Shown: positions 34,387 through 43,943 of the stretch, piece by piece
Layout of the letters: every line of letters begins with the position of its first letter
Numbering within the stretch: the first letter of the stretch is position 1
DNA from: an uncultured Myxococcales bacterium
GTDB lineage: Bacteria > Myxococcota_A > UBA9042 > DTJE01
Length of the DNA stretch: 64,000 nucleotides
Assembly: GCA_903857665.1 (NCBI GenBank)
Contig: CAIOFV010000013.1
Coordinates: 1 to 64,000, forward strand
Direction of reading: 5' to 3'
The notes under the pieces: generated by a model
Told to the model about the DNA's origin: nothing
The model's input: only the letters and a program-made list of their open reading frames with translations
The model's database searches: none
Position numbers and translations under genes: made by a program

Positions 34387-36579
34387 ATGGCCAGGTCCCA
34401 GGCAACATGGCTCGTGGTGCTGCTGCTGGCGTGCGCGCGGCCGCCCATCGACCGGGGCGGCGGGCCCGGCGCCCAGGACATTCCGGACATCCCGGGCACC
34501 GACCTGGCGCAGACCGACACGGTCGTCAGCGAGGCCGTCCAGGTCTGCGGCGACAAGCCGACCCTGGATCGCCGGACGCTGGCGACGGACCCCCGGGTGG
34601 ACCAGTTGGCGCTGACCCTGTCCGAGAAGGTCGGGCAGATGAACGGCGCCATGATCCAGTTCGACATGTTCAAGACGCCGGACAACGAGGACCAGAAACT
34701 ACGCGGCCTGTACTTCCTGGACGGCCCCCGGGGGGTGCGGTCCCAGACCGGCCCGGCGACGGCCTTCCCGGTGGCCGTGGCCCGTGCGGCCTCCTGGGAC
34801 ACGGACGTGGAACACCGCATCGGCGAGGCCATGGGCAAGGAGATGCGGGGCTTCGGCAGCAACGTCATCCTGGCCCCGACCGTCAACGTTCTGCGGCACC
34901 CCGCCTGGGGCCGCGGGCAGGAAACCTACGGCGAGGACCCCTGGCTGCTGGGCACGATGGGCGTCGCGTACACCCGGGGGGTCCAGACCCAGATCGCCGC
35001 CTGCGCCAAGCACTTCGCCGGCAACAACGTCGAAGACACCCGCATGACCAACAACGCGATCATGGACGAGCAGACGTTGCGCGAGGTGTACACCCGGCAG
35101 TTCGAGATGATCGTGAAGGAGGCCGACGTGGCCTGCGTGATGGCCGCCTACAACAAGCTGAACGGCCACTACTGCTGCGAGAACCGGGACCTGCTGCGGG
35201 GCATCCTGAAGGACGACTGGGGCTTCGACGGGTTCGTCGTCAGCGACTGGTACGCCGCCCAGAGCACCGTCGATTCGGCGCTGGCCGGCATGGACGTCGA
35301 GATGCCGATGCCCGTCTACTACCAGTTGCTGGAGCAGGCGGTCACGCAGCAGCAGGTGCCCGAAGAACTGATCAACGACGCCGTCCGGCGCATCCTGCGC
35401 ATCAAGTTCAAGTTCGGGTTCGCGATGCTGGACGAACCCTTCGTCGGCGACGCGGCCGACATCGAAAGCACCGCCCACCGGGACCTGGCCCGGGAGGCCG
35501 GCTGGAAGGGCATGGTGCTGCTGAAGAACGAGGGCGGCGTTCTGCCCATCGACCCGGCCGTGGCGCACCGCATCGCGGTGGTCGGGACCTTCGCGGACCA
35601 GGCGCGCCTGGGCGATGCCGGCAGCAGCAACGTCGTGCCGTCCACCGCCGTCACGCCGCTGGCGGGGATCCAGGCCCGCGCGCAGACGGCATCGCCCGCC
35701 ATCGAGGTCGTCACCAGCGCCGACGCCAGCGCCGCCACCGGGGCCGACCTGGCCATCGTGGTGGTGGCCCTGACCACCCAGGACGAGGGCGAGGCCGTCT
35801 TCGGGGGCGGCGACCGGGACACGCTGGACCTGTCCTCGGACCAGGAGGCGCTGATCCAGGCGGTGGCAGCGAAAACGAAGACGATCGTCGTGATGGAGGC
35901 CGGCGGGCCCATAACGATGGAGCGCTGGCGCGGCTCGGCCGACGTCATCGTGATGGCCTGGTACCCGGGCATGGAAGGGGGGCACGCGTTGGCGGACGTC
36001 CTGTTCGGCGACCACAACTTCCAGGGGCGGGTCCCCCAGACCTGGCCGAAGGCGTGGGAGGACCTGCCGACCTTCGGCAACAAGCAGAACGAAACCACGA
36101 TGGATTTCTTCCACGGATACAGGCACTTCGACCACAACCCGAGCCTCGTGCCCCTGTACCCCTTCGGGTACGGCCTGTCGTACACGACCTTCGAGTACAG
36201 CAACCTGACCCTCCCCTGCGACACCGTGACCGAGTCCGGGCTGCTGACCGTGACGGTGGACGTGAAGAACAGCGGCAGCCGGCCGGGCGTGGCGGTGCCC
36301 CAACTGTACGTGGGCCGGCCGAATTCCACGGCCCGGAAGTTCGTGCGCGAACTGAAGGGATTCGTGCAGGTGTCGCTGGACGCGGGCCAGACGAAGACCG
36401 TGGAAATCCCTTTGCGCATCCCGGACCTGAAGGTCTGGAACACGGACCAGGCCCGGTGGGAGGTCGAGCGGACCCAGTACAAGGTGGAGGTCGGGCCGGA
36501 CGAGGGCCACCTGCCCCTGTCCGCCACCTTCGACATCGGGAGCGAGCCGCGGCTGCACAGCGACGGGGGTGCGGAATGA
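34387..36579 (+). CDS. GH3 beta-glucosidase lipoprotein
   Basis: A 730-residue protein with lipobox LLAC (Cys16), an Asp/Pro linker, a GH3 (beta/alpha)8 domain (about 70-345), an alpha/beta sandwich and a C-terminal fibronectin-III-like domain (about 610-720, beginning near FGYGLSYTTFEYS). The nucleophile is Asp287 in GFVVSDWYA. KHFAGNN and DGPRGVR are the typical substrate-binding motifs. The usual role is removal of terminal beta-glucosyl or xylosyl units from short oligosaccharides. GGAGGAG precedes the ATG. The next gene overlaps by 4 nt, so both form one operon. Confidence 0.93.
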   Translation: MARSQATWLVVLLLACARPPIDRGGGPGAQDIPDIPGTDLAQTDTVVSEAVQVCGDKPTLDRRTLATDPRVDQLALTLSEKVGQMNGAMIQFDMFKTPDNEDQKLRGLYFLDGPRGVRSQTGPATAFPVAVARAASWDTDVEHRIGEAMGKEMRGFGSNVILAPTVNVLRHPAWGRGQETYGEDPWLLGTMGVAYTRGVQTQIAACAKHFAGNNVEDTRMTNNAIMDEQTLREVYTRQFEMIVKEADVACVMAAYNKLNGHYCCENRDLLRGILKDDWGFDGFVVSDWYAAQSTVDSALAGMDVEMPMPVYYQLLEQAVTQQQVPEELINDAVRRILRIKFKFGFAMLDEPFVGDAADIESTAHRDLAREAGWKGMVLLKNEGGVLPIDPAVAHRIAVVGTFADQARLGDAGSSNVVPSTAVTPLAGIQARAQTASPAIEVVTSADASAATGADLAIVVVALTTQDEGEAVFGGGDRDTLDLSSDQEALIQAVAAKTKTIVVMEAGGPITMERWRGSADVIVMAWYPGMEGGHALADVLFGDHNFQGRVPQTWPKAWEDLPTFGNKQNETTMDFFHGYRHFDHNPSLVPLYPFGYGLSYTTFEYSNLTLPCDTVTESGLLTVTVDVKNSGSRPGVAVPQLYVGRPNSTARKFVRELKGFVQVSLDAGQTKTVEIPLRIPDLKVWNTDQARWEVERTQYKVEVGPDEGHLPLSATFDIGSEPRLHSDGGAE

Positions 36580-37952
36580 AACGCCTTGCCTGGATCGCCC
36601 TGATCCCGTTCCTGGGTGCCGGGTTGGACGCACGGGCCGAGGAACCCGCGCCGCCTGCCGCCCCCGCCGTTCAGGCCGCCGACGCGCCCGCTGCGACCGT
36701 GGCGCCCGCTGCGCCGATCGCGCCCGTCGTTCCCGCCGCGGAACCCGCCCCCCGGAAGCGGCAGGCGGTCAGCCTGTTCGCCGAGCCGGTGCTGGCCCAG
36801 GGCCTCCAGGGGCTCTTCACGGGGGGGGGCGAGGACGAGGCACCCGGTCCCCGCCGATGGGGCCGGGACATCGCGTCCCCCTACTACCCTCTGGACGGCA
36901 TCCAGTCGCCCATCCGCGGGGACGGCATCCACCTCGGCGGGGACTTCTGGTTCGACGCCGGGTACGAAAAGAGCCAGCGGGGACTGGCCACCGAGGCGAA
37001 CCTCCAGTACTGGATCGGCCGGGGCCGCTTCATGCTGGACGTCACGGCCACCAAGTCCTGGAAGCGGTTCTTCATCCAGGCCAAGGGCCAGATGCTGGCC
37101 ACCATCGAGCAGATCCCCGGCGTCCCCGCCATCTTCGTGGACGACGCCTGGGTCCGCTTCGGGATGTGGGATCTGTTCGACCTCCAGGTGGGGCGCTACG
37201 AGGCCTGGGAGGTGTACCACAAGGGCGAGGGCCTCGAGCGGGACACCCTGGAGGACCAGGGGGCCTACGGCGGCCCGGACATCTACGAGGTCAACTATGC
37301 CTTCTACCGCCAGAACGGCTTCGGCGCGGCCGCGCTGCACCTGTACCCGCTGAAGTGGCTGCGGTTCGAGGCCAGCGGCGTGTTCGGCAACGCCCTCGGG
37401 TACAACTCGCTGGGCATCCGGCCCGCGGGCATCCTGGACTTCGGCTGGGTCAAGCTGAAGGTGGCCACGGAGTGGCGCCGCCGAACGCACCAGGAGGCGG
37501 GCAAGAAGGAGTGGGAGCGCGACTGGGGCGTGGGCGGCGGGATCCAGTTCAACTTCGACGAACCCCACAAGATCGTGCGGTTCCAGTTCGGGGGCAACGC
37601 GGCCTACGGCGTGGTCGACAAGATCGATGCCTTCGACAAGGTGGACGAAAAGGGCAGCCCGGACACCCTGTCCGCGGGCGGCTTCTTCAACTTCGGCTTC
37701 TGGTCCGCGGTGCTGGGGATGGGGTACAACTACACCCGCCAGGGCGACCGCCAGTTGAACGATCAGACCGGGCGCAACGGCCTCTTCACGCACCAGCAGG
37801 CCTTTGTGTCGTTCCGCCATCCCATCGTGCTGGACAACCTGGTGGCCAAGGTGGTGTTTTCCTACGCCCGTGCCGACCTGCGGCCGGCCTTCGAAAACAG
37901 CCGCGTCAACGACATGTTCAGCGTCCGTCTGCGCCTGTACATGGTGTTCTGA
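36576..37952 (+). CDS. Outer-membrane beta-barrel protein coupled to the GH3 gene
   Basis: The ATG overlaps the GH3 stop codon (ATGA). The 458-residue protein has a signal peptide (1-21), a Pro/Ala-rich segment (22-58) and about 14-16 amphipathic strands with alternating aromatics that end in the typical C-terminal Phe (LRLYMVF), the BAM recognition signature. A porin or sugar-uptake channel for GH3 products is inferred. The last 35 bp overlap the 3' end of the convergent membrane-protein gene. Confidence 0.8.
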   Translation: MKRLAWIALIPFLGAGLDARAEEPAPPAAPAVQAADAPAATVAPAAPIAPVVPAAEPAPRKRQAVSLFAEPVLAQGLQGLFTGGGEDEAPGPRRWGRDIASPYYPLDGIQSPIRGDGIHLGGDFWFDAGYEKSQRGLATEANLQYWIGRGRFMLDVTATKSWKRFFIQAKGQMLATIEQIPGVPAIFVDDAWVRFGMWDLFDLQVGRYEAWEVYHKGEGLERDTLEDQGAYGGPDIYEVNYAFYRQNGFGAAALHLYPLKWLRFEASGVFGNALGYNSLGIRPAGILDFGWVKLKVATEWRRRTHQEAGKKEWERDWGVGGGIQFNFDEPHKIVRFQFGGNAAYGVVDKIDAFDKVDEKGSPDTLSAGGFFNFGFWSAVLGMGYNYTRQGDRQLNDQTGRNGLFTHQQAFVSFRHPIVLDNLVAKVVFSYARADLRPAFENSRVNDMFSVRLRLYMVF

Positions 37953-39915
37953 ACCGCCCGTCGCCCGCATCGTCGCAATAGCGGTAGCCGGTGCAGGGAG
38001 GAAGATCGGTCCGGATCCCGAGCTGGCGAAGGCGGGCCAGGGTTCGATCGATGAATCGCGCGATGCTGCCGTCCATTCGCGGGAAGCCCGCGGAGGTGTC
38101 GTTGACGATGGTCAGCGTGCCGGGCGGGTTCCGGATCTTGATGAACCCGAAGGGGTCGAAGGGACGCTCCTCGACGTCCAACGGGACGCCTTCCAGGGTT
38201 CGAAGGCTGCCGAAACGGTGGTAGGAGAGGACGACCTCCCCGCTCGGGTCGGGGACGAGGTCCGACAGCCGGATCCGGTTCAGGCCGGCCTCGACGCTGC
38301 CGCTTCCCCTCAGGAAGAACGACGGGATCCGGGTCGCTTCAAAGACCGCGAACGCCCCGACCTGGCCTTTCGGGCGCGCGATCGACGGGGACCGCCGGAA
38401 GCGCTCGATGGTCCGGGGGTCGAAGGCGACCACCCAGCGGATGTTGTAGGCCTTCAGGTACTCCGCAAGGTCGTCGTCCGAGTACGACCCGATGGGCAGC
38501 CAGGACAGTGCACCCTCCTGCAGGAACGCGGAGTAGTAGACCCCCGGCGACTCGGCCTCGGGAAGCGAGAGGTACTCCCGCTCGGGGACGAACAGAGCCA
38601 GCAGTCCGACGTAGTCGAAGCCCAGGCTACGGACCTCGCTGTTCGGCGAGGTCTCGATCAGGATCCGCCCGCTGGCATCGGTCCGGTTCCGGGCCCAATC
38701 CACGAGTTCCATGAACGGTTCGCTTTCCTCGGCCCCGTAGGATCGATAGCTCCCCGTCTGCAGCGACAGGGCGACCTGGGCGACGATGACCAGCAGCACG
38801 CCCAGGCCCGCGATCCTTCCGGGAACGCGCTTCCACGCCTCCCGCGACCCCAGGTGCCGCACCAGGAAGGCCGCCGCGGGCAGCGTGCACACCGCCAGGA
38901 TCCACTGGAGGTAGCGGACCGGGAACGTGAACCCGCGGCCCGTGGCGAGGATGGTGACGACGACCGCGAGGGCCACCCCGGCCACGAAAAGGAGGTAGAG
39001 GCCGACCGGGTCCCGTGCCCGCACCCTGCGGACGATCTCGTACACGCCGGTGCCGCAGATCAGCAGGGCCAGCGGCTGCAGCAGGACGACGAAGATCCCC
39101 CACGACGTCCAGAAGAGCCACTCGCATCGGAGGATGGAGATCAGCGGGAAGCCGCTGGGGATTTCGTCGAGGTAGTGCAATCCCGGCACCACCCAGGGAA
39201 GGAGGAAGGCCGTGACCGCGCCGACGACCACGACCGCCCCCGCGGCACCGGCCGGCGCCCATAACGGTCGGCGATGCCAGATGCCCACGCCGCCGACGGC
39301 CACCGCCAGGACCGCGAGCGACTGGGGGTTCAGGCCTGCCACGACCGCTCCCGCGACGACCAGGAAGACCGTGGACGCCTGGATCCGGGGGGCCTTCCTG
39401 TTCAGGTGGTGGAAGACGGCCGCGATCGGAAGGACCAGCGTCAGGCCGAGCGTCGAGCTGATCATGCCCCTCATCGTGAAATTCAGGTTCAGGCTGAACT
39501 GATCGAGGAGCAGCGTCAGGAGGCCGGCGACGGTCGCCTCCGCGACGCCCAGGCCGAACAGCCGCGCCGAGGCGAAGCCCAGCAGCGGCGAACACAGGAA
39601 GAGAGCCAGGAACAGGCCCTTGATCACCGCCGAGCCCGAGACCGCGCCGGTGGAAACGAGGAGCGACGGCAGGTAGTCGGTCGTGCCCCAGGCGAAGCCG
39701 CCGGACAGGTACCCGGCGGCGAACGTGGGGTCGTACCCCCACAGCGCGCCGGCCTCTCGAAGGGTCCTCCCGTGAAGCTCGGAGAAGAAGACGTACTTCG
39801 TGTTGTTGAACAGCGCGAGCGTGTTGCTGGAAAGCAGTTCCGAGAGATCGACCCGGATGGCCGTGCAGGCCAGCGTCGCCGCGAGGAGGACGAGCAGCGC
39901 CAGGCGCCGGTTCAT
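37918..39915 (-). CDS. Large multi-pass membrane protein, GT-C-like
   Basis: A 665-residue protein with 11-13 membrane helices in the first 400 residues and a soluble C-terminal domain. The first large loop holds YDPTFAAGYLSG after a helix, as in GT-C glycosyltransferases and PTPS-related membrane proteins. It carries a likely acidic catalytic site, but the family could not be fixed. It starts 10 bp after the radical SAM gene's stop codon and follows the GT2 gene, so it may transfer a sugar from a polyprenyl-phosphate donor. Its 3' end overlaps the barrel gene by 35 bp. Confidence 0.8.
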   Translation of the reverse strand: MNRRLALLVLLAATLACTAIRVDLSELLSSNTLALFNNTKYVFFSELHGRTLREAGALWGYDPTFAAGYLSGGFAWGTTDYLPSLLVSTGAVSGSAVIKGLFLALFLCSPLLGFASARLFGLGVAEATVAGLLTLLLDQFSLNLNFTMRGMISSTLGLTLVLPIAAVFHHLNRKAPRIQASTVFLVVAGAVVAGLNPQSLAVLAVAVGGVGIWHRRPLWAPAGAAGAVVVVGAVTAFLLPWVVPGLHYLDEIPSGFPLISILRCEWLFWTSWGIFVVLLQPLALLICGTGVYEIVRRVRARDPVGLYLLFVAGVALAVVVTILATGRGFTFPVRYLQWILAVCTLPAAAFLVRHLGSREAWKRVPGRIAGLGVLLVIVAQVALSLQTGSYRSYGAEESEPFMELVDWARNRTDASGRILIETSPNSEVRSLGFDYVGLLALFVPEREYLSLPEAESPGVYYSAFLQEGALSWLPIGSYSDDDLAEYLKAYNIRWVVAFDPRTIERFRRSPSIARPKGQVGAFAVFEATRIPSFFLRGSGSVEAGLNRIRLSDLVPDPSGEVVLSYHRFGSLRTLEGVPLDVEERPFDPFGFIKIRNPPGTLTIVNDTSAGFPRMDGSIARFIDRTLARLRQLGIRTDLPPCTGYRYCDDAGDGRFRTPCTGADGR

Positions 39916-39925
39916 CGGCAGACTC

Positions 39926-41347
39926 TCATCGCTTGAGGACGAAGTGCTTGACGAAGTACGCGCCGTCCGCGAACAGCGTGCCCCTCCGGATGCCCTTGAC
40001 GACCCTCTTCGCCAGGTAGGAGGGCCTCAGGTACACGTCGCGATAGAACTTTTGGTAGTAGTGGTTGATGGTGGCGCGATCGAGGTCGGGGTGCCGGTAG
40101 ACCTCGCCCCCGGTGTCGTGGAACGTGTACCGGTCCCACTCCCGGCTCAGGATCAGCCCCTTTTCGTTCCACTCGTCCCACAGTTCGGTCCCCGGCAGGG
40201 GGACGACCACGGCCACCCGCGCGAAATCGGGGTCCAGTTCCTTCGCGAGGTCGATGGTCTGCTGCATCGTCCGGGGCGTCTCTCCCGGGAGCCCCAGCAT
40301 GAAGTAGGCCATCGTGTCGATGCCGGCCTCCTTCGCCAGGCGGAACGCCCTCCGGACCTGCTCGAGGGTGATGCCCTTCCTGGCCCGTTCCAGGATCGCA
40401 TCGTCGGCGGCTTCGATGCCGAAATGCACGCGGTGGCATCCGGCCCTCTTCGCCAACCGGAGGAACTCGAGGTCCACGCGATCGACCCGGATGCCGTTGC
40501 CCAGGTTCCACGGCAGCCCGACCTCCTCCCGGATCAGTCGCTCGCAGATCTCCTTCGCCCGATCGAGGTCGGTCGTGAAACCGTCGTCGCTGATGTAGGC
40601 CTCGCGGAAACCCAGCCGCTTCAGGTACTGGAATTCCTCGACGACCCTCGCGGGCGACTTCGACCGGTACCGGTCCCCGAAGATGTTCTTGTTGCAGAAG
40701 ACACAGTGGAACGGGCACCCCCTCGAGGTCTCGATGGCGCCCAGCGGGGACAGGCCGAACGACCGGGGGTTCACGTATCGCTTGAGGTCGAAGAGGTGCC
40801 ATGCGGGCATCGGAAGCCGGTCGAGATCCCCGACCCTTTCCGGCGTTCCCGTGTGCGCGAACCCGTCGCCGTCCCGGATCACGACGCCCGGGACGTCGCG
40901 GGCATCGTCGGCCCGAACCAGTCGTGGAAGCGCCAGGTCCCCTTCGGAAAGAACGACGGCGTCGGCGCAGGATTCGGCGAGCACCATGTGCGGGGCCGCG
41001 GTGGCGTGCGGGCCTCCCGCGACCACCAGGACGTCCGGGTCGTGCGCCTTGACCCGGGCGCAAAGCCGCTTGAACTCGTCGTAGCTGGCGGTCACGAACG
41101 TGATCCCGACGACGTGGGGGCGGAAGGACGCAAGCTCTCGCGACAGGCCCGCGGACGGGTCCGGCTCGACGGTGAGGTCCAGGACCCGGACCGGGTGTCC
41201 CTCCGAAGCCAGAGGCGCGGCCAGCGTCGCGAGGGTCAGGGAGGGATGGACCTGGCCCTGGACCCTGGACCGGTCATAGACGCGAGCCATCGAGGCCGGG
41301 TTGAGCAGCAGCACCCTCTTGCCGGCCGACGGCCGTTCCCCGCTCAT
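39926..41347 (-). CDS. Cobalamin-binding-type radical SAM protein A
   Basis: A 473-residue protein with an N-terminal B12-binding Rossmann domain (about 11-140) and a radical SAM TIM barrel. The [4Fe-4S] motif is Cys211, Cys215 and Cys218 in RGCPFHCVFC. The C-terminal tail (FYRDVYLRP) is typical for BchE/HpnP/Elp3-like class B enzymes. GGAGGCGAC precedes the ATG. Such enzymes methylate or rearrange unactivated carbons. It sits between GT2 and GT-C-like genes in one operon. Confidence 0.93.
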   Translation of the reverse strand: MSGERPSAGKRVLLLNPASMARVYDRSRVQGQVHPSLTLATLAAPLASEGHPVRVLDLTVEPDPSAGLSRELASFRPHVVGITFVTASYDEFKRLCARVKAHDPDVLVVAGGPHATAAPHMVLAESCADAVVLSEGDLALPRLVRADDARDVPGVVIRDGDGFAHTGTPERVGDLDRLPMPAWHLFDLKRYVNPRSFGLSPLGAIETSRGCPFHCVFCNKNIFGDRYRSKSPARVVEEFQYLKRLGFREAYISDDGFTTDLDRAKEICERLIREEVGLPWNLGNGIRVDRVDLEFLRLAKRAGCHRVHFGIEAADDAILERARKGITLEQVRRAFRLAKEAGIDTMAYFMLGLPGETPRTMQQTIDLAKELDPDFARVAVVVPLPGTELWDEWNEKGLILSREWDRYTFHDTGGEVYRHPDLDRATINHYYQKFYRDVYLRPSYLAKRVVKGIRRGTLFADGAYFVKHFVLKR

Positions 41348-41420
41348 GTCGCCTCCGCCCAACCGCTTTCGACGCCGGGCGCTGGCCCCGCGACGTCCCC
41401 GGTCCCGCCGGGCCCGCGGG

Positions 41421-42125
41421 TCATCGCCCGCGGTTCTGTATGCGATGTCGCACGGCTTCCCGGATCGTCGCCACGATGAATCGCAGGTTCGTCCCGGAGG
41501 ACCTCCCGGCCGTGCGGGCGAAGTGTCGCACGCCGACCTCGTCGATGCGGAAGCCCGCATCGCGCATTCGCAGAAGCAGTTCGGCGTCGATGAAGAAACT
41601 GTCGCTCCTGAGGTCGATCGCGTCCAGCGCACGCCGGGGGATCAGCTTCATCGAGCAGTTGACGTCCCGGACCTGCATTCCGAACACCGTCCCCACCAGC
41701 GTGCGGTAGACCCACGACTGGACCTTCCTGTGGAGGCCATCGCGGCGTCGAAGGCGGTAGCCCACGACGACGTTGGTCCCGTCCGCGACGCGCAGCAGTT
41801 CGCCCAGGTCGGATCCGTTGAACTGGCCGTCCCCGTCCGTGTAGAATACGTGCCCGTAACGCGTTGCATGCGCAAAGCCGCTCCGGAGCGCGGCACCGTA
41901 GCCCCGGCTGGCAGGATGGTGGACGACCTTGACGAGGTCGTTCCGCTCGGCCAGTCGATCCGCGATCCTTCCCGTTGCGTCCGAGGAGCCGTCGTCGATG
42001 ATCACGATCTCGAACGCCCCGGCATATCGCTGCAACGCCTCCGCGAAGTTCGCGACCGTGCGCTCGAGGTTCCCTTCCTCGTTGTGCACCGGGCAGAAGA
42101 AGGAGATGTCCGGCCTCACGAGCAT
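41421..42125 (-). CDS. GT2 family glycosyltransferase (DPM1-like)
   Basis: A 234-residue soluble GT-A enzyme without membrane helices. It has VHNEEGNLERTV, the nucleotide-binding IIDDGSSDATG (42-52), and the metal-binding DGDG (97-100) in YTDGDGQF. The closest general type is polyprenyl-phosphate mannose/glucose synthase. It would make a lipid-linked sugar donor for the GT-C-like protein encoded two genes downstream. It shares a divergent intergenic region with the next gene. Confidence 0.9.
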   Translation of the reverse strand: MLVRPDISFFCPVHNEEGNLERTVANFAEALQRYAGAFEIVIIDDGSSDATGRIADRLAERNDLVKVVHHPASRGYGAALRSGFAHATRYGHVFYTDGDGQFNGSDLGELLRVADGTNVVVGYRLRRRDGLHRKVQSWVYRTLVGTVFGMQVRDVNCSMKLIPRRALDAIDLRSDSFFIDAELLLRMRDAGFRIDEVGVRHFARTAGRSSGTNLRFIVATIREAVRHRIQNRGR

Positions 42126-42278
42126 CGGGAACCACTCCGCCAGCGGGCGACGCGATGAAGTCTCGCATGGCGCCAAGGCGTGGGTCAAGGCGGGCAGGCC
42201 GCCGGGCGAACCGCGCCAGGCCGCGCCGGGAAGGGCGGCGCCCGTGCCCTCCTGGAATCGGACGACGGGGGGGTAGGG

Positions 42279-43778
42279 TTGGGGATCGCCAAGACGTACC
42301 CGGTCGGCCGTGTCGTGTTCGCGGCGTTCGTGTTCTCGACGCCGGCGTATGTCCTGGGGGTCTACCCGGACGTGAACGGGTTCGGCCCGATCCTCGAATG
42401 GCTGGCGTCCTGGTGGCTGGTGCTGGTGCTCGCCGTGCTCGCGCAGCGGCCGCTGAACGCGGCGTGGGCCCGCCTGGTGCCCGTCCTCCGCCGCCCTTCC
42501 TCGGCCGGGCGATTCCGGTGGCTCCGTCGTGCCGCCAGCGTCGTTCCGGTCCTGGTCGGCCTGGCGGTGCTGGCTCCAGGCGCGATCTACGCGGGGCTGG
42601 TCTACCTGCTCTCGCCGTGGGCGTTGCCCGTCATCGGCGCGATCGCCGTCCTGCCCGGCCTGTGGGTGCGGCCGCGAAGCGCGATCCCGGTCCACGCGGC
42701 CTGCGCGTTCGTCTGGCTCTGCCTGGTGTTCGCGTGCCTGTGGGTGCGCATCCCGTCCAGCCGGGCGACCTGCGAGTCGCTGGACCTCCCTGAAGGGGTG
42801 CGCCCGCTGCTGACGCGGATGGAGATCGACTCCCACCCGGAGCTGGAAGGGGCCTTTCCCTACGAGGCGCGCCTGGCCGACGGCTCGCTGCTGGTCACGT
42901 TCAAGAACCTGTGGGGCCCCGGGGCCGTGGCCAGGTTCTACCTCGATGGACGGGCGCCGTTGATCCTCAAGACGTTCAACCCGGGGTCTCCCGGGGAGAC
43001 CTGCTATCCCGAAAGGTTCTGCCTCGACGAGGACCGGAAGGTCCTCTTCGCCACCCTCAAGACCCGGGGCCACGAGGGGATCGTCGTCGCCGACTACTCG
43101 AACGGCGGCCTCGTCGCGCTGCCGACGATCGAAACCCCGGGCATCGAACCCACGAACTGTCTGTGGGAGCGCGACACGGCGACGCTCTTCGTGCTGTCGA
43201 TGACGCCGCAGATCGGGGTGCGCGCGTACCGCTTCCCCCGCGGCCCCGGCGGGGGGGCCGAGGCCAGGCCGCTGGGCCTCGATGCCATCGGCGGGCTCTT
43301 CGGCGACTACCTCTACCGCGACCCGGGACGCAACCGGGTCCTGTTCGCATCCTGGGTGGCCCCCCGGACGCACCTGATCGAAATCGATCCGAAATCCCTC
43401 GCCGTCGAGGACCGCCCGGTGTGCACCGGCTGGACCGGGTGCCCGCATCCGCTGGGGATCGGCGGCGACCCGGCCTCGTCCCACCTCTACCTGTCCGATC
43501 TCATCACCAGCGAGATCGTGGAACTCGATGCATCGACGCTGGAGGTCACGGCCGTTTCCCCGGTCTCGCGGTTCCCGCGGAAGATCGCGATCGACGACCC
43601 GAGGCACCGGCTGTTCGTCAACTGCTACGGGGCCGGGACCGTCGAGGAACTCGCGATTCCCGGGCTGGCCCCGGTGAGGAGCGTGCCCCTCGGTCGCCTG
43701 GTGCGGTCCGTGGCGTTCGATCGGGCGTCGGGGGTCGTGGTGGCAACGTCGAGCTGCGGGGTGTTCGCGATCGAGTGA
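42279..43778 (+). CDS. Membrane protein fused to a six/seven-bladed beta-propeller
   Basis: A 499-residue protein from a TTG at 42279 (GGGGGG upstream); an ATG at 42180 is in frame but gives a basic, disordered extension, so the start is uncertain. About five membrane helices lie between 12 and 158. The remainder (about 170-499) is a propeller with YVTN-like blade repeats (for example GIEPTNCLWERDTATLFVLS, GIGGDPASSHLYLSDL and IAIDDPRHRLFVNCY). It may monitor or dock extracytoplasmic ligands. It lies divergent from the GT2 gene and upstream of the radical SAM series. Confidence 0.78.
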   Translation: MGIAKTYPVGRVVFAAFVFSTPAYVLGVYPDVNGFGPILEWLASWWLVLVLAVLAQRPLNAAWARLVPVLRRPSSAGRFRWLRRAASVVPVLVGLAVLAPGAIYAGLVYLLSPWALPVIGAIAVLPGLWVRPRSAIPVHAACAFVWLCLVFACLWVRIPSSRATCESLDLPEGVRPLLTRMEIDSHPELEGAFPYEARLADGSLLVTFKNLWGPGAVARFYLDGRAPLILKTFNPGSPGETCYPERFCLDEDRKVLFATLKTRGHEGIVVADYSNGGLVALPTIETPGIEPTNCLWERDTATLFVLSMTPQIGVRAYRFPRGPGGGAEARPLGLDAIGGLFGDYLYRDPGRNRVLFASWVAPRTHLIEIDPKSLAVEDRPVCTGWTGCPHPLGIGGDPASSHLYLSDLITSEIVELDASTLEVTAVSPVSRFPRKIAIDDPRHRLFVNCYGAGTVEELAIPGLAPVRSVPLGRLVRSVAFDRASGVVVATSSCGVFAIE

Positions 43779-43943
43779 GGCCGCGGTCGCTGCCGCTGGA
43801 CGGCGGCGGATCGAGGCTGTAGCATTGCCCTGCGGACTGCTCCGTTTGCCGGCCCGATCTGCCCGGGGTCGCCAGGTGAATCGAGGCGTCGGGGCAGGGT
43901 GCCCGGTCCGGCAGCGGTGTTCCCACGGAGGGGTCCCAGGTTC

